NCBI GenBank assembly: GCA_029783825.1 | Contig: JAREIK010002964.1 | Coordinates: 683,791-747,790 of the forward strand | Direction of reading: 5' to 3' | DNA from: Sapria himalayana | Lineage: Eukaryota > Streptophyta > Magnoliopsida > Malpighiales > Rafflesiaceae | Length of the DNA: 64,000 nucleotides | Program-made: the position numbers and the translations under genes | The notes under the pieces: model-generated | What the model saw: the letters and a program-made list of their open reading frames with translations, nothing else | Told to the model about the DNA's origin: nothing | Databases searched by the model: none | In this document: one piece after another, positions 44,640 through 58,698 of the stretch | How positions within the stretch are numbered: the stretch's first letter is position 1 | Layout: the number at the start of each line of letters is the position of its first letter

Positions 44640-46200
44640 GAAACTACTAGTAAATATTGGTTCTCTTATTAGTTGCAATACATGAGAAGAAAACTAGCTC
44701 TAATTTTCAAGCATAGATCAGTGATAGGTTATAAAATATTTGGATCATTAGGGACTGGACCAAGAGAGTTCGATAGAATTAGGTATGATATGAAGGGTAT
44801 AGGAAGTTTAACCTTCTTTTAGTTGTTATTGATCCATTTAATTATTTTTCTTAAATAAGGTGAGAGTGAGAGCTATAAGGATGAGAGGTTCTCGTAATGG
44901 AAGCTCAAATTAGGAGGAATGCAGCATCTTCTTCTCAATCTTCTATAGAAAGCTCGAAATGTAATTGCATCAACTTGAGTGTGGTAATTATCATGTGTTA
45001 GGAGAGCCCTTGTGCGTGGGGAAGAGAGATTTTTTCACATCAGAGATTCTCACTAGGGCATGGTCCTGGAAAAAGCAAAGGCTTTATGCTCTTATAGAAG
45101 AACTCTTGGCCTTTACCTTGAAAAATAAATGATAAAAGAAAGATTGACGGGATAGACCCTTTAGGCCAATTAACTAAGAGAAAATACTAAACTTCAAGAA
45201 CTAGCAAAAATAACTCTAATCACGTGCATGCAACAGAAATGCTTGCTTTCAGCAATACTTCAAAACTATTTAACTTGGCTTGGATAGCAAGCAAAGAAAG
45301 AATATGTCAACACTAAGCCAAAAGGATAGAAAATGAGTGGAAGTTCCTATTTTTTCTTTCTATCTAAATAGAAATAATAAGATCTCATGTGCTAGCCAAA
45401 AGGCCGATTAGGATGATGCCTTCACTAAATTCTCTAGATAGAGGAACTTTTAGGCCTTTTATGCCTAGATTACTTCGACATAGGAAGATAGAATTATTAA
45501 ATGAGAGATCATAACTTAGAAAGATTAGCTAATGAATGCTCCTAACCTATAGTAAATAGTGCTTTAATAAATTTTGATTCTACTTGACAACTTCAACACT
45601 TAACAAGAATAGCCATGGAGTGTGAACAACTTGGTTTTTAATCAGTGGACCCTAATATTTGGTAAGATCATCTTCGCTCACATTCTCAATGAAAAGCTAA
45701 TGCCCAATAATTTTAGTTCAACCAACATGTATTCTAAGTGTCAAGAGGGAAAGAGAATCAATCTTCATTGTCTGCATTCAACTACAATCTAAGTTAGTGC
45801 CAGAAACAACATCTAAAGAGCTAGCCCATCTGGACTCGAGCCTTCACTCGCATACTTCTGCTCATCCCAATGAATCTATTTGATCCAATACTGGTATTTA
45901 TCTCTCCCAAGCTCAATCAATATCCACTTTCTAAGGAAAAGAATACACTTTTTGAGATAAGGGGTCTAACATGCCAATCAAATATGTTTAAGTAAGGAAG
46001 GGCGGGATGCTTAAGACTTGTACAAAGATTTCTTTTCTTCACTTTCCCAAAAGCAAATGGTCTTGACATTGCTGATAGCATATTAAGTAAGGAATCCTAT
46101 TCATTCTGACAGGACTCGACTTGGATACCTTCCCAAAATTCCCAAGGTGTTCCCTCCTAGTGAAGTCCCACTATACAATCCCTAGGGAATATCCAATGGA
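44640..46200. other. Gene-free block, decayed organelle-like texture (left part)
   Basis: GC rises to the mid-thirties and words resemble plant mitochondrial intergenic DNA with C-to-T and G-to-A wear. No gene or motif is recognisable. Assignment to an ancient organellar insertion is inference from texture. Confidence 0.35.
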
Positions 46201-48560
46201 ACCATACTTTAAGAAAGAAAGTAAACACATGCATTAATATAAAAAAGACCACAACAATAGCTCAAATCCACAACTAACTTATCTTACATTAGGTCATAAC
46301 CACAAACACACATAATAAAGACTCATATGAGTTCAATACTAAGATCAAAGCATTCAAAGAGTGTTTGCGAATTTAGGGGTTCAAATGGAAATAAACAAGT
46401 CCAATAAAATAAAGACAGATAGATAATATAAAATACTGCAATTATCATAGAAAGAGTGTTGTAGAAGCTGGCACAAGGTAGGTCTCTATGAACTACCTGA
46501 ACCTAAGGAACAGATTTAAAATAATAAAACATGCGATATAAATCTCAATGGGTAGCATAAATTATAAGGAAAAATAATATTTTTTTTCAAAAATATTTTC
46601 TCCTAAGACCTCACTTCCACTCTTTTGCAAGGTTTCCCATTTAAAATTATTTCGCAAAACTCAAACTTATACCCATATCAATAATATGAAAATCATGCTT
46701 AAAAATTTAACCAAAATTATTATTAAGAAAATTATAACCTAAATTTATTCATGACATAAAAATTAAGAATAAAATATTCATGAAAATATAACAACCATGA
46801 ATATTAAAATGCTTATAGCTTACTCAGAAACCAACAATGTACCATACCATATACCCATCATAAATCATGGGGTACCCCACCTCATGAACCCCAACATCGA
46901 ATGGTACCATGGTAATAATAATAATAATAATAAATCATCGGGTAAACATGACCTCATAATTATGAAAATAATACATAATCATTGGATGAAACCAACCTCA
47001 TGACACTATGAAAATAATATATAGCCATTAGATGAAATCAATCTCATGACACCGTGAAAATAATATATAACTGTTGGATGAAACCAACCTCATGACAAAA
47101 TGGAAATAATATTTAACCATTGGATGAAACCAACCTTATGACACTATGACAAACCCAATGCACTATAATAGAAATACTAAATCAAACGTTGGTATACTTT
47201 TCCAATCATACTATTTTATAATAAAGAATTTATGATTAAATTTCAACAACTCAATCAAATATATTGTTGAATTTTAATTCATACTGAAATCAATAAATAC
47301 TACAATAAAAATATTCACCATAACCAATTTTAAGCACATAAAAGTTTTAAAATATTTAACGTTCTTAAAATCATAAAAAATCTCAAATATCAATTTCTTA
47401 AATCAATAAATTTTCAAAGTGGTTTAAAATCTCTATCCATATACCAAAATATTTAAAACATTTAAACCACTCATAAATTACAGGTGCTCAGTCCTACTCC
47501 CCTGTAGAATCAGCTCCAAGCTCAACGTGAATGCTTGTAATATAATAAAAATATCATTTAGACTACAATAATTAAACCAAATATATTGGGATACTCTAAA
47601 TGTCTTAGAATAATTTTTAGAACTATGAAATTATCTAAATTGGATTTCGAAATATTTAATTATACAGTGTGCCTTATAGACTCAGTACTCAAAATTAAGG
47701 CTTTTCACTCAGAGAATAATTTTTTGAAATTAAATATTCCAATAAATCATAAAAATGTATAATTTCATTAGTTCAAGTTCAAGTTTATCTAATATGACCA
47801 GTTGATATCCAATTTCAATCTAAACTCTTTCATTAATACCTTAAATGACTCAAAAATAAAAAACTAACTAAATAATATGCAAAATTTATAAAATTTATAT
47901 CAATAGAAAGCTCAAAAGATAAGGAACAAATCAGTACCCTTAACTTGGTCTAAAAGTTACTATAGTGACTAAAAAACTTAATCCAATTATCGGCCCAACT
48001 TATTTTCATCATATCTTTCAAATGGTGAGAAATCTAAAGAAAAGGACTAGGAAAATAAATTCAGATGATCCAAAAATAGAAGTAAACTATAGATCCGCCT
48101 GAAATTTCCAGAGAAAGCAAAAATCCAAATAAAACCTAATTGGCCTGAAAACGGGTTGAAATGACCTAGTTTAGGATCCATGGGTCTTGGAAAAATTTTC
48201 TTGGGCTTTAAACTGAAAATGAGTGTTTTGAGATTAGATTTCTATTTGGCACGTAACACTAGGTTTATATAGAGTCTATGATCATTTTCAGGTAAAAACT
48301 AAGGATAATCATGGACATTGATAAAATATTGTTGTTTGAACTTCTCGGGCCATAACTTTTTATCCGTAAGTAAGATTTTGATATTCAACCTATCTATGAA
48401 CTCATATCGATGAGGCATATGAAATGGTGTATTAGTAAATTTAAAATTATTTATTCTTAAAAATTCAACATGGCCCCGCATATTAATTATTCGTCAAACT
48501 TGGTCAAACATATTAAAAATATATATTATTTGGTATGGGTTATTACTAATTATGTAATAT
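46201..48560. mobile_element. Possible LTR-retrotransposon non-coding segment
   Basis: An AT-rich block of different texture set between two organelle-like blocks. It contains a 46 bp minisatellite and sections such as AAAACGGGTTGAAATGACC that resemble LTR/UTR DNA of large gypsy elements. No pol motif and no defined TG...CA ends or target duplication were found, so the type is uncertain. Confidence 0.3.
46935..47160. repeat. 46 bp minisatellite, four to five copies
   Basis: GATGAAA occurs at 46985, 47031, 47077 and 47123, exactly 46 bp apart, within units CATTGGATGAAACCAACCTC, ATGACACTATG and AAAATAATATATA. It is preceded by an (AAT)n run at about 46914-46932. Confidence 0.9.
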
Positions 48561-51500
48561 AAGTTCATATAGGAAAAACAAAGTCTATTCTATGATGTTT
48601 ATGTCAATCACATGAGAGAGCTTTCTCATTAATCATGGCTAAAGGTTTTCTCGTGGGAACTAGATGTCAAAAACACATAAATAGCATCCCGAGAATCATT
48701 ATGAAAGCTAATAAAATCTTCTTTTAATGAAAATGTTCATTGGTTAACTTAAACTTCTTAAAACTCTCTTCTCTTTATGTCTAGCTGAGGTTACAGTTAG
48801 CCTTTTTCTTTCGATGAGTTTTATTTAAAGTAAAGGGCAATAAAGCTATACGGTAGTTGGTCAACTTACTCTAAATAGGTATTTTTCTTGTGGAATATAA
48901 TAATTTTTATCAAAAAGCTCTACCTCTCTATTTATTAGACAAAGTGGGATCCAATACGAATTAAGTGAAGATAATGTCTAATTGAAACTAAAGTTCTGAT
49001 ATCCAGGAATGAAATTGATGCTAAAGGCCAAATAGATGGAAAGAAAGAGAGACTCACTTTATTTTGATGCTAGGTGAATAAGAATATTTTGAGAAAGATT
49101 GAGATCAAGCCAAGCACGTGGCCTCCTCTTTTGCTTCCTTTTTTTCTTTATTGATATTGAACCAAAAAGGAATGAGTGGTGGGGCAGTGTTTTGGATTTT
49201 TGGATCTGACTTTTCTTCGGATATAAAAGGTTAACACTAGATATAACTTATAATTCTAAGATAGGCTAACCAAGACTATATACAAAAATGACCTCGCCAC
49301 CCTCTTTTTCACTCCAGTTCAAGTAAACAAATGCCTAATAAAATAGAAAAAAATTCACTCTTGAGTTGGGCCACTCTAACTAGACCTAGAAGAGGTATTT
49401 TTGTATGAACTATGTATGAAAGCTTTTATTCTAAACATGGATGCCATTATTTCTAAAGTTCTACATACTTTCTTTGTAATGCATACTCATAAGATCTCTC
49501 ACATCTTAGCTAGCTTCATGTCAAAAGTATGGACTTTTTTACCCTCAATGAGAGTTTGTGATATCATTCATTCATGTAATGAATTATATAAGCTCAAATT
49601 AAACCTATTTTTTCCATAACCCAAAGCATCTGAGCTAGCAGGAGAAGTACAAGCAGGGGCTTACCCACTTGGGAAGTAAAAAGCAACAAAATGGTGAAGA
49701 CAATGATTTTTGTACGTGTTCCAAAAAGAAACTCTAGAGATACAAGAAAGAGCTCATAAAAAATAGAAAGTTACTCTTTAGCTGAGAATCAAGGGGAACA
49801 ACGAACAAATGTTGAGATTGAAGAAGACATGTGTTGGGCTCGTATCAAGACTTCTTATGCTTGGTTGTTTGTATCTAGTCTTAACTTGATGCCAAAGCCT
49901 TTTAAAAAAAGTTTTTTTTAATATAAATGTAGTTGACTTTCTCACATTACACAATGAAATCTGGTGGTAGAAAAGATGTAGATCAGATGATCAAGATGGT
50001 TTGGGCTCCACATTAGCATCAAGAATACTACCCTTTGTGAGTTTGAGTCATAGTTCCTCTAAATAGATTAAAGAAGAAATTAATTATAAAGTTTGCTTAG
50101 CGTAATAGTGAAACTAAAGAAGCATAAGAAGAAGAGATAGAAAATTAAAAAATTATTAGGCTATCAAAGCTTTCTTTTATTACATTTGTATATATCCCCA
50201 ATTCTGATAGGAGAAATAGATTGAAAATAGTTTGACATACCAAGAAATTTAGTATATGGTCACGAATTTGATGGAACTAGGTCAATGAATTCAATCTCTT
50301 CACTTCACCCCTTTCCTTTAATGTGGGAGACACTTGCTTCCTTAGCCTGAAAGCTTGCTCACCTACCTCTCGCTAAAAGATTGAAGAATTTAATATGCCA
50401 TTGACACTGCCTCTTCTCTTGTTTTAGTTGATAAACTAGTTTTGAGGTTGCTACCTAGCTCAGCAGATCCTCATACTTGATGCTATGATATTTAGAGCTT
50501 ATAAACTTTTCTACTATGTAATTAGCATTTCTTGGGGAAGCTTCTCCAATAGTTCCCCATTATGATGGAATCAATTTCTCTTGCCAATGATACATGAAAG
50601 AGATTTCTTTTCTTTGGATATACTTCAAGCAAGGCTCATTTCAATTTTAGTTATCTAATTTCCAAAAGAATCTGATAGAAGCATTTCTACCCCAGCCACT
50701 ATTATGGGATATTCTACTAGTATTGATATTATTATAAACCTGACGACTTGAATTGACTACTGTTGTATGGGCTGAATGGCTTGTAGTTTTATCTAAAGAC
50801 TTCTATTAGTGACTTTGATACTAGAGCAAGTAAAGAAGATCTACTTTGGCTTCCATTTCATAGTCCTTTTTGAAGACAACTAGTAAACCATAGGATGAAA
50901 TACTGGAACCCAAAAGCCTTTGATGGTTTATTTTCTACTACTAGTCTCCTTTTCAGCATCAAATCATACTACTATAGTGGACCTTAAGAGAACATATCCT
51001 AAATAGCTCAATGACTTTCTTCAACTACTAATACAACAAAAGAATAAGAGGGTCCATTTTTTTGCTTAAGATGGTATGGTTTCAGCTTCCCTTTCAGATT
51101 CCATTACTTATTTTGTTGATCGTAAAGAAATTAATATTTTACTTGATTTCTAGATACTAGGTAAATGATTATTTAATTTACTATAATTGAAGAAGCAAGT
51201 AAAGCAAGATCTACTAATTTATTTCCAAGTGTTTCATTTACATTCCTTGGATGCCCAATTGGTTAAAAACCTCATTCATTCCATAGACACTACTCCCTAT
51301 CACTCTTTGGGAGATGAAAAAGCTAGTGGCAAAAGTATAATTGCATTTCATCACCTTGATTGCTCAGCTAGTGTGTAGAATATTGTTTCTTCCTCTAGGT
51401 TAAAGGCATAATTAGTTATTTTTGAACCTTTCAATATTAACCTTGATAGTTGTTAGCTCATCTAATACTATTTCACATTTCCTTGATTCTTATACTTTTG

Positions 51501-52766
51501 ATTTTACTTTCCTTTCTACTATTGAAGATGGTAAGGTTTGCATTTCATTCTTGGCAGATAAACAAGGTGCTCATACTCATTTGGCTAATTAGATTTAATC
51601 TTTCCCTTGGTCAATAGTTTCAAAGTTTTTAGGTCAATCTTAGGAAAATGCAAAAGAGAGTTATCTAATTACACTTTTTAGCCTATTTATAGAACCTTCT
51701 GTGAAATATTGAAATCTTTCAGTTACTTTTACTAAAACCTTTCATTTTATATATCTCTTCTTCACTTCGACTAATACAACCATGGTGTTCTTCATCTCTA
51801 CTAGAATTCACTTCTCTATGTAGGTAGGCTATTTTAGTTACTCTCAGAGGAGTTGATCCTAGAACTAGGACTACAACTGCCATAGAATTGTAAGTTGTTA
51901 AATTGAATTCCCTAACTTCTGAAGCTTAAAAGGGGGGATCTTGTCTTCCTCACATGTTGTCTAATTTTTTACTACTTTTTCATTTTTTAGAGATTAAGGA
52001 GTCTTCCTTTCCTTCTATATAGAAATTCTAAAAGTTCTAATGAGGAAATTTCTATTAAGATAGTAATTCATATGAAGAATCTTTACTAGTAAGAAGTTAT
52101 AAGTCAAATTAGAATTATGTCCTTTCCTCCCTTGCCAAAAAAAGAGGGATCCACTTTCTCTAAGGGAAAGGAAAGACAAAAGCTAGCTTCATCTCTCCTA
52201 AAATAACCTATATTCCTTTCTACTATCGGCTTAGGGGCATAAACTTCCTACAAACTCTAGGCTTACTTTTTTATGATGCAATTTCATAAGAAGATATCCC
52301 TACCTAAGATTATAAAAGTGATCCTTCTTCCATGGCTTTCTAAAAAGTTAGGCAATCAAAGCTACCTTTTTTACCTTCTATCCTTACCTAAGGCACATTA
52401 TAAGGTTCCTTTGAAATCACTATTTGTATCCTTTTTTATTCTCTTTCTGACAAAGATATAGATATCCATATCTATTATTTATGACTCATACTATTTCTAG
52501 TGTCCATACTAAGGCTATATCGTCCAACTAAGCTACAAGACCTTATGATGTATGATGGTCCTCTTGCTTATGTCCTTAGTTTACAAACAACTAGTATACC
52601 TATTGAATTTTCATTTAGCTACTATAACTACAAGAGCTATTATAGTTACTAGAAAGATTACAGCTAAGAAAAAAAAAAGCTAAAGCAGTTGCTACTATTG
52701 AATAAACTACAACTAGTAAAGAATAAATAGCTACTAGAACAACTATAAATATTAAAAAAATAAAGT

Positions 52767-53035
52767 AGTGAAAGGGCCACCTATGAGGGTCCACTGAAAA
52801 GTTTTAATAAGAAGTACTGTTAATTACCACCATACCTCCTATTCCATATGGCAAGGATCCCTCATGCACAGCCTAGTAATCTAGTGAAGGGGCCACCTAT
52901 GAGGGTCCAATGAAAAGTTTGAATAAGAAGTTGTGTTAAGTACCACCTTTGGCATCTCAAGTACTTGAGGAAAGAAAAATAAAGAAGAAAAATAAAGAAG
53001 AAAAATAAAGAAGAAAAATAAAGAAAAATAATTAA
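52767..53035. repeat. 116 bp tandem pair followed by 13 bp microsatellite
   Basis: AGTGAAAGGGCCACCTATGA at 52767 and AGTGAAGGGGCCACCTATGA at 52883 begin two copies sharing GGGTCCA-TGAAAAGTTT-AATAAGAAG. Right after them, AAAGAAGAAAAAT repeats about four times (52972-53030). Confidence 0.85.
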
Positions 53036-56000
53036 AAAAAAAATCAATGTAACACTTATTCACAAAAAATGACCAAGTGATTGAGTTCTCATTATAAATA
53101 CTAAAATGACAATTCAATAGTTTGAAGCAGACAATAATAAGATGAAGGACCTCATCTTTATCTACAACAAGTTTATGTTTATTGAAAGGATAGAAGTCTA
53201 TCATATGCTAATATCTTTATTTTTTTAAATACATAACTTTTGGAGGAAGAGAGATATGTGGCTACCAAGCTTAAGAGAGCTCATGACCTAAGGTAGGAAT
53301 CGAGTGAAGTAGCTAAGCTTTCCACTATAAAAGTAGTGAGGTAAGCAAGGAAAAGTTTGGAAGAATTAGGAAGAAGTGATGCCCTTGAAAGAAAAAAGTG
53401 AATTGGATTCATTAGATTTAAGATTAGATAGAATCCACACCATTTAAATCCATGTTGTTCAATGATATGGAAAGATCTCTATTAAAATAGAAGTAATACT
53501 CTAATGGTCATGACCTTAAAGTATCAATACCTAGAGAATAGAGGGTGTAATTGGCAAGATCTGACTTTCAATCGAGTAAATAGTAGTTAAATCAAAATTA
53601 GTAATTAGTATAAGATCAAAAATAGTTTTCTTTCTTTCTCATAGCTCGTGTTTTTAAGTGAAAGAGAAGAATGGAACTACAAGAAGGATTGACCTTATTC
53701 ACTCCTTTTTCATAATTAACCAAGAAGAATCTTCTTAGAGCATATAAGAGAGTGATGGACAAGGTGACAACAAAAATTACTTATGCAGCTCCTCAAAAAC
53801 TATCATTATCTTCTTCATCTCTTAACTTTTAGCAAATGAAGGCTCGAAAGCCCTTGACTCTACTCTACTCTACTCTATAGGAGCATAAATGAAGGCTACT
53901 TCACTTTCAAACTCAAAAATGGGGAGTGTTAATATGTCTAATTGCTCCCTATAGTTTTTTAGCTAATTACAAACAAAGTGTTAAGATGGTCATAGCCCAC
54001 TTTTCTAAATATATCTAACTTTTTAGTATAAATCAACTAAATTAGTTGACATGTGATTGATTATTTTTGTGGTCATCCTTTATGAAAAAGAAAGATAATA
54101 TTATTCATGTTATAAAAACTTACGAACTTATGTACTTGTTTTAATGTAAGAAGTCTAAAGCATCTGATATCAAACTATCCTCTCATTTAATGAATAATTT
54201 AAGATGAAAAAGTATTCCCCAATTGCAACCAAGTGATTATAGAAAAGTGCCTAAAGAAAAAGTAGTAAAATTCTTAAAACTTAACTATTTGAGCAAAGAC
54301 ACCCCTCTAATTCACATACCTGTAAGGAATTGGACCAGGAAGTGGTCAATCAAGTTTGAGTTTCTTAATCTATTGTGCTAAGTGAGTGAAAATGAATAAA
54401 AGGCAATTCTTTATCTATCTTTTGACTTCTCATCTCAAAGTTGAACTCAAAGGATTTATCCCAAGCTTTGCTATCTAAGACTAATCTATGGAATATGTGT
54501 TAACCCCTCAATCCTTCCAGTAGTAGTTTATTCTGACTGTAGTCCAACTATTCTATCTATGTATCATATAGAGTAAGTATTAGGAGTCCAAGTCCCCTTA
54601 TGTGGTATAAGGGGCTTGTAGCTTTAAATGTGTTTCTTCTTGTAGTTAAGTAAGAAATGATTGGATTGAACTCTCTTCCTAGGCATTTAGAGACCTAGCG
54701 TGCTAAGAAATTCATAATTTCTTGAGGTGGAGCTCCATTGACCTAGTCTTTTACTAGTCCCTACTGGATTCTGATCATTCTCTCTTGTTGAGTGAGGAGG
54801 ACTTGACTTGAAAGGATCTCTATTTGTTTAGTATAGGTCATGGTAGGAGTTGGATTGCCATCTCTCATATCTCTCATAATGCTAGGGGGTTTTTAATAGG
54901 CTCAACCTTTATTTCTTGTAGTGGACCAAACTTAAATATAACTAGTAGTCTCTCATTTGATCTTGGTGTGGAACCTGATGGCTAAAAAAATAAATGAAAA
55001 TTTAGAAGTGACATCTCAAGCTATCTACATTCACTCCTTTCATGTAGAAGTGGATTTAGGTTTTCTCAACTCTGCTCAGGCATCACCCATAGCGTAGCCT
55101 TGCTCTAAAGATGATGAGAACAAGGTGAATGCACAAGAAAGGGGAGCTATATTCTCTTGGTTTGAGTTCCATAGTTTTGCATACTACTAGGATTGCTTAA
55201 ACTAAATGATTATGTGTTGTAGTTTTAGTCATTATAGCTTGATAGTAAATTTTGTCATTAGTTCTATGAATTGCCACTAACAAGAATAAAATTGATATTG
55301 AGCAACAACTCAGATGGGTATAGGACTAAGATTCCATTAATGGATGCACTACTCAAATAAGAAAGTATATAAATTATGAATGAACCATCTCAAGCATAGG
55401 TCTTGGCTAGGCATGATGGTGATGTACCATATCACATAAAAGGATTGGGAGGCATGCTTATGATTATGATTCATGACATAAATGATTGGGCTGGTAAGAC
55501 ATGATTTAATTATTGATTGGGAGTATTTCATTTAGGGTTGCTCGAGCTCTACTAGGAATTATTTTCCCCCTCCTACATATGCCTATGGTCCACTTACTAT
55601 TAGCCCTCAAAATTATAATTTTTTTAATGGGATATGGAAACATAGTCAATCTATTACATATGTAGATATGAGTAGCTTTCAAAGCCTAATTCAAAGTAGC
55701 CAAGTTGATACTAGACTTGTAATAATCAGATTTGAAAATAATGGCGTTGACTCACCTTTTTTGAAGATGACTTTGAAATCTTAAGATTTCCATCTCGTAT
55801 GTTGGTGATGGAACTCCAAAACATGGTTCTTTTGAGCCTTGAGAAAGTCTTGGTGTCAAGTGTGAGAAGTTAAATGATTAGAGAGTGTGATAAGTTGAAA
55901 TTTTTGGGTTTCTTTCATAGAAGTATATATTTGAGTAGGATGCCACCAAAGGATGATAACTCATTATTTCTGAATTTTCTCATTCCGACCCTAAAAAGTC

Positions 56001-58036
56001 ATTCTTTTTTATATGCTTGTATCGCTCAGTGAATCAAGAAATGATGACCAAGAAAAAATAAAGGATATGTTACTAAACCATCTTTTTTGGCTCAACTAAA
56101 GATTTTTGGAAGGGAGAGCTACAAATCAAATTATGATGCATATCCTAGTTTGTGTTCTTCTACTTTTGATAGTAGTATGGATGAACAACAAAATTGAAGA
56201 TCCACTAGAGCACTAATTTATCCATAAGTAGGGAGTCCCAATCTTGATGTCGATGATTGAAAAGATGGATATGACGCCCCAACCAAGCTATTTGATAAAG
56301 ATTTATGGGCAACCCAAATAAAAGTATGAGAGAGATGTACTACATTTATGTCATATTTTAAATAATAACTTACTACCTCTCCTTTATGTTTGAGCTCTCT
56401 TGATTGACCTTAAGTGGGATACAATATAAAATTGATAATCAATCGTTGAATAATATCTCTCCTTAAATTGGAGCTAAAATGGCTTGCCAAAACAAACCTA
56501 TGTATGTGTAGCCAAAACATGGTTGAGAGGTGATTGAGTAGAGTGGAGGAAAGTGCATATAGAAGGAATAAACTTAAGATTGCCACCCTTCCTTCTTCGA
56601 GAGCTCATGAAGTTGTTCAAGATCAGTAACAATACTTTTGGACCGCCTCTACAATTTTCTTTTTTTCTTCGAAGCTAAGGGTGGATGTTGACTAGCCCAC
56701 AAGATGAAGCAATCTTGGGCCCTCTTGGTTGTGATGTGCTTGGATATACTTGTATTCCACATGCCAATGATGAGATTAAAATCACACCCATTCAGTGGTT
56801 CCCATGCCACCAGAATGGCACGACATTGAAAGAGTGAGCGGAACCCATGCCTAAACTAGCTCATGAGTAGAATCCCACTTAATGCCAGCACATCATAGCA
56901 TCAAAAGTAGTTTTGTTTGCCTAGCTGACCTGGCCTCTTTCATGCAAAACTAGATTGTCGATATCAATTGAATTTGTACTAATTGAAGATTTCTATGTTC
57001 CAATAGGGGACAGAGAGGACAACAATCATACCTATGCCCGAAACCCAAGGTCCAATATCCATCTTTATTCTCAATATTCTCAATGTCTTATGAAATGACC
57101 TATTGGCATCCAGTTGAGCAGCTAAAAATTATCAAAAAATTATACCAACACGTACTCCTAACCTAGGTTGGTTTATGAGGTAAGGATCTTCCCACTATCC
57201 ATGTAACTTCACTTAGATTGAAATCAAATACAGATCTTTTTTGGCTTAAGATCTCATTTGTAACAGAGAACAAAATACCTTAAGATCATTAAGGGATGAA
57301 TGCACTTTAAGACTCTTATCTTAGTAGTGAGAATATCAATTTAACTCTTTGACCTTTCTTAACCTTAAAGTTCCTAGTGTGCTAAGCAATTTAGGATTCC
57401 TTTAATGAAAGTAGACTAGTTTAAGTTGATAAGTACTAGAAAGCACATTACTTTAATCTATGGGAAATACCTTTGAGCACACTAACCTTGTCATAGTTTC
57501 TCAAAAGATTATTGAGAAAATAGAACTCACACTTGAAAGAAATATTTGCACAGGTAAAGAGGAAAAATAAAAAATAAAATGAAATCTCTCTATGTTAGCT
57601 AGCCCTCCAAATATCCTTTAATAGACCTACCAAAACTAGAGAAGTATAACCTTCCTAGAAAAAGAAAGAGATTGCTTTAGTGCATACCTTTACCCTAACC
57701 TTGATTAAACTGGCAATTAGAACTTCCACTAACAAAAATAATCTCACTTGAACCCAAATTTCTCGGCTGTACCAACAACAAATAAAAATTTGGGACTAGG
57801 TAGATTCTTTAAGTTGGGCCACCATCAAAAAGAACCAATGCCCAGGGAAACATTTATATAAACAAAATGGGAAGAAAAAGAATCAGTCATAACCTATACT
57901 AATCAAAAGAAATCCCTCTTCATTACCTTCCAACTCAAGAAAGAAGGATACCAACTCCAATTTTTGGCCTACCAAAAAAAAGTTAGGTACATGTTGCGCG
58001 TGCACATGGGCCTAGACAGTTCCATGTGGATATCAT

Positions 58037-58698
58037 GAGCCAAACACATGGTGGTAATTTTGAAAATCCCACCATGTGTAAAAAATGGGGCAGGTTTTTT
58101 TAATAAAAAATTAACTTTTTTAAATAAAAGTGGGTTAGTTGAATAGCACCCAAAACCTGACCCGAGTTCCGGGGCATAGTATCTGACCATCCTGCTGGAC
58201 CATACCAGGCAGCTGGGTTGTGCCAGGCCTAGCATGAGTCCTTTTTGCATTTGACCCAACACGGCATGAGTCATGCCTCGAGTTAGCATGGCACAGGTCC
58301 AGGCACTCTTCTGGACAATGTCATGCTAGGCCAAGCATGACTTAGTAATGAGCCAAACACGTGGGATAATTTTAAAAAATCTTACCATGTGTAAAAAGTG
58401 GGGTGTGTTTTTTAAATAAAAAGTTTACTTTTAAAATAAAAAGCGGGTGGGTCAGATTGTGCCCTAAACTGGCCCGAGCCCTAGGGGATAGTATCTGATC
58501 GTGCCTCTAGACCATGCCAAGCAGTTGTGTCATGCCTGGCCTGGCATGAGGCCTTGCACCCCCTGGCCAAACATGGCACGAGCCGTGCCTTGAACCGACA
58601 TGGCATGGGTCCAAGCATGGTTTTAGACCATGTCATGCTGGGCCAAGCACGACTTAGTCGGGCCATACTCAAGTTGTTTAGCCTACTTGACACCTCTA
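58037..58698. repeat. 313 bp tandem pair ending in a hAT-like terminus
   Basis: GAGCCAAACAC at 58037 and 58350 starts two copies sharing ACCATGTGTAAAAA, a T-rich block, GGG-TAGTATCTGA-C-TGC and GGCATG/GCATGA-rich sequence. The second copy runs to CTTGACACCTCTA (58698), whose reverse complement TAGAGGTGTCAAG is a typical plant hAT MITE end. The interior resembles the element at 31280-31711. No opposite terminus was identified. Confidence 0.6.

Noticed and set aside
52862..53204. Phe/Leu-rich minus-strand frames that look like membrane proteins
   Set aside because: The hydrophobic part is the reverse of an AAAGAAGAAAAAT microsatellite.
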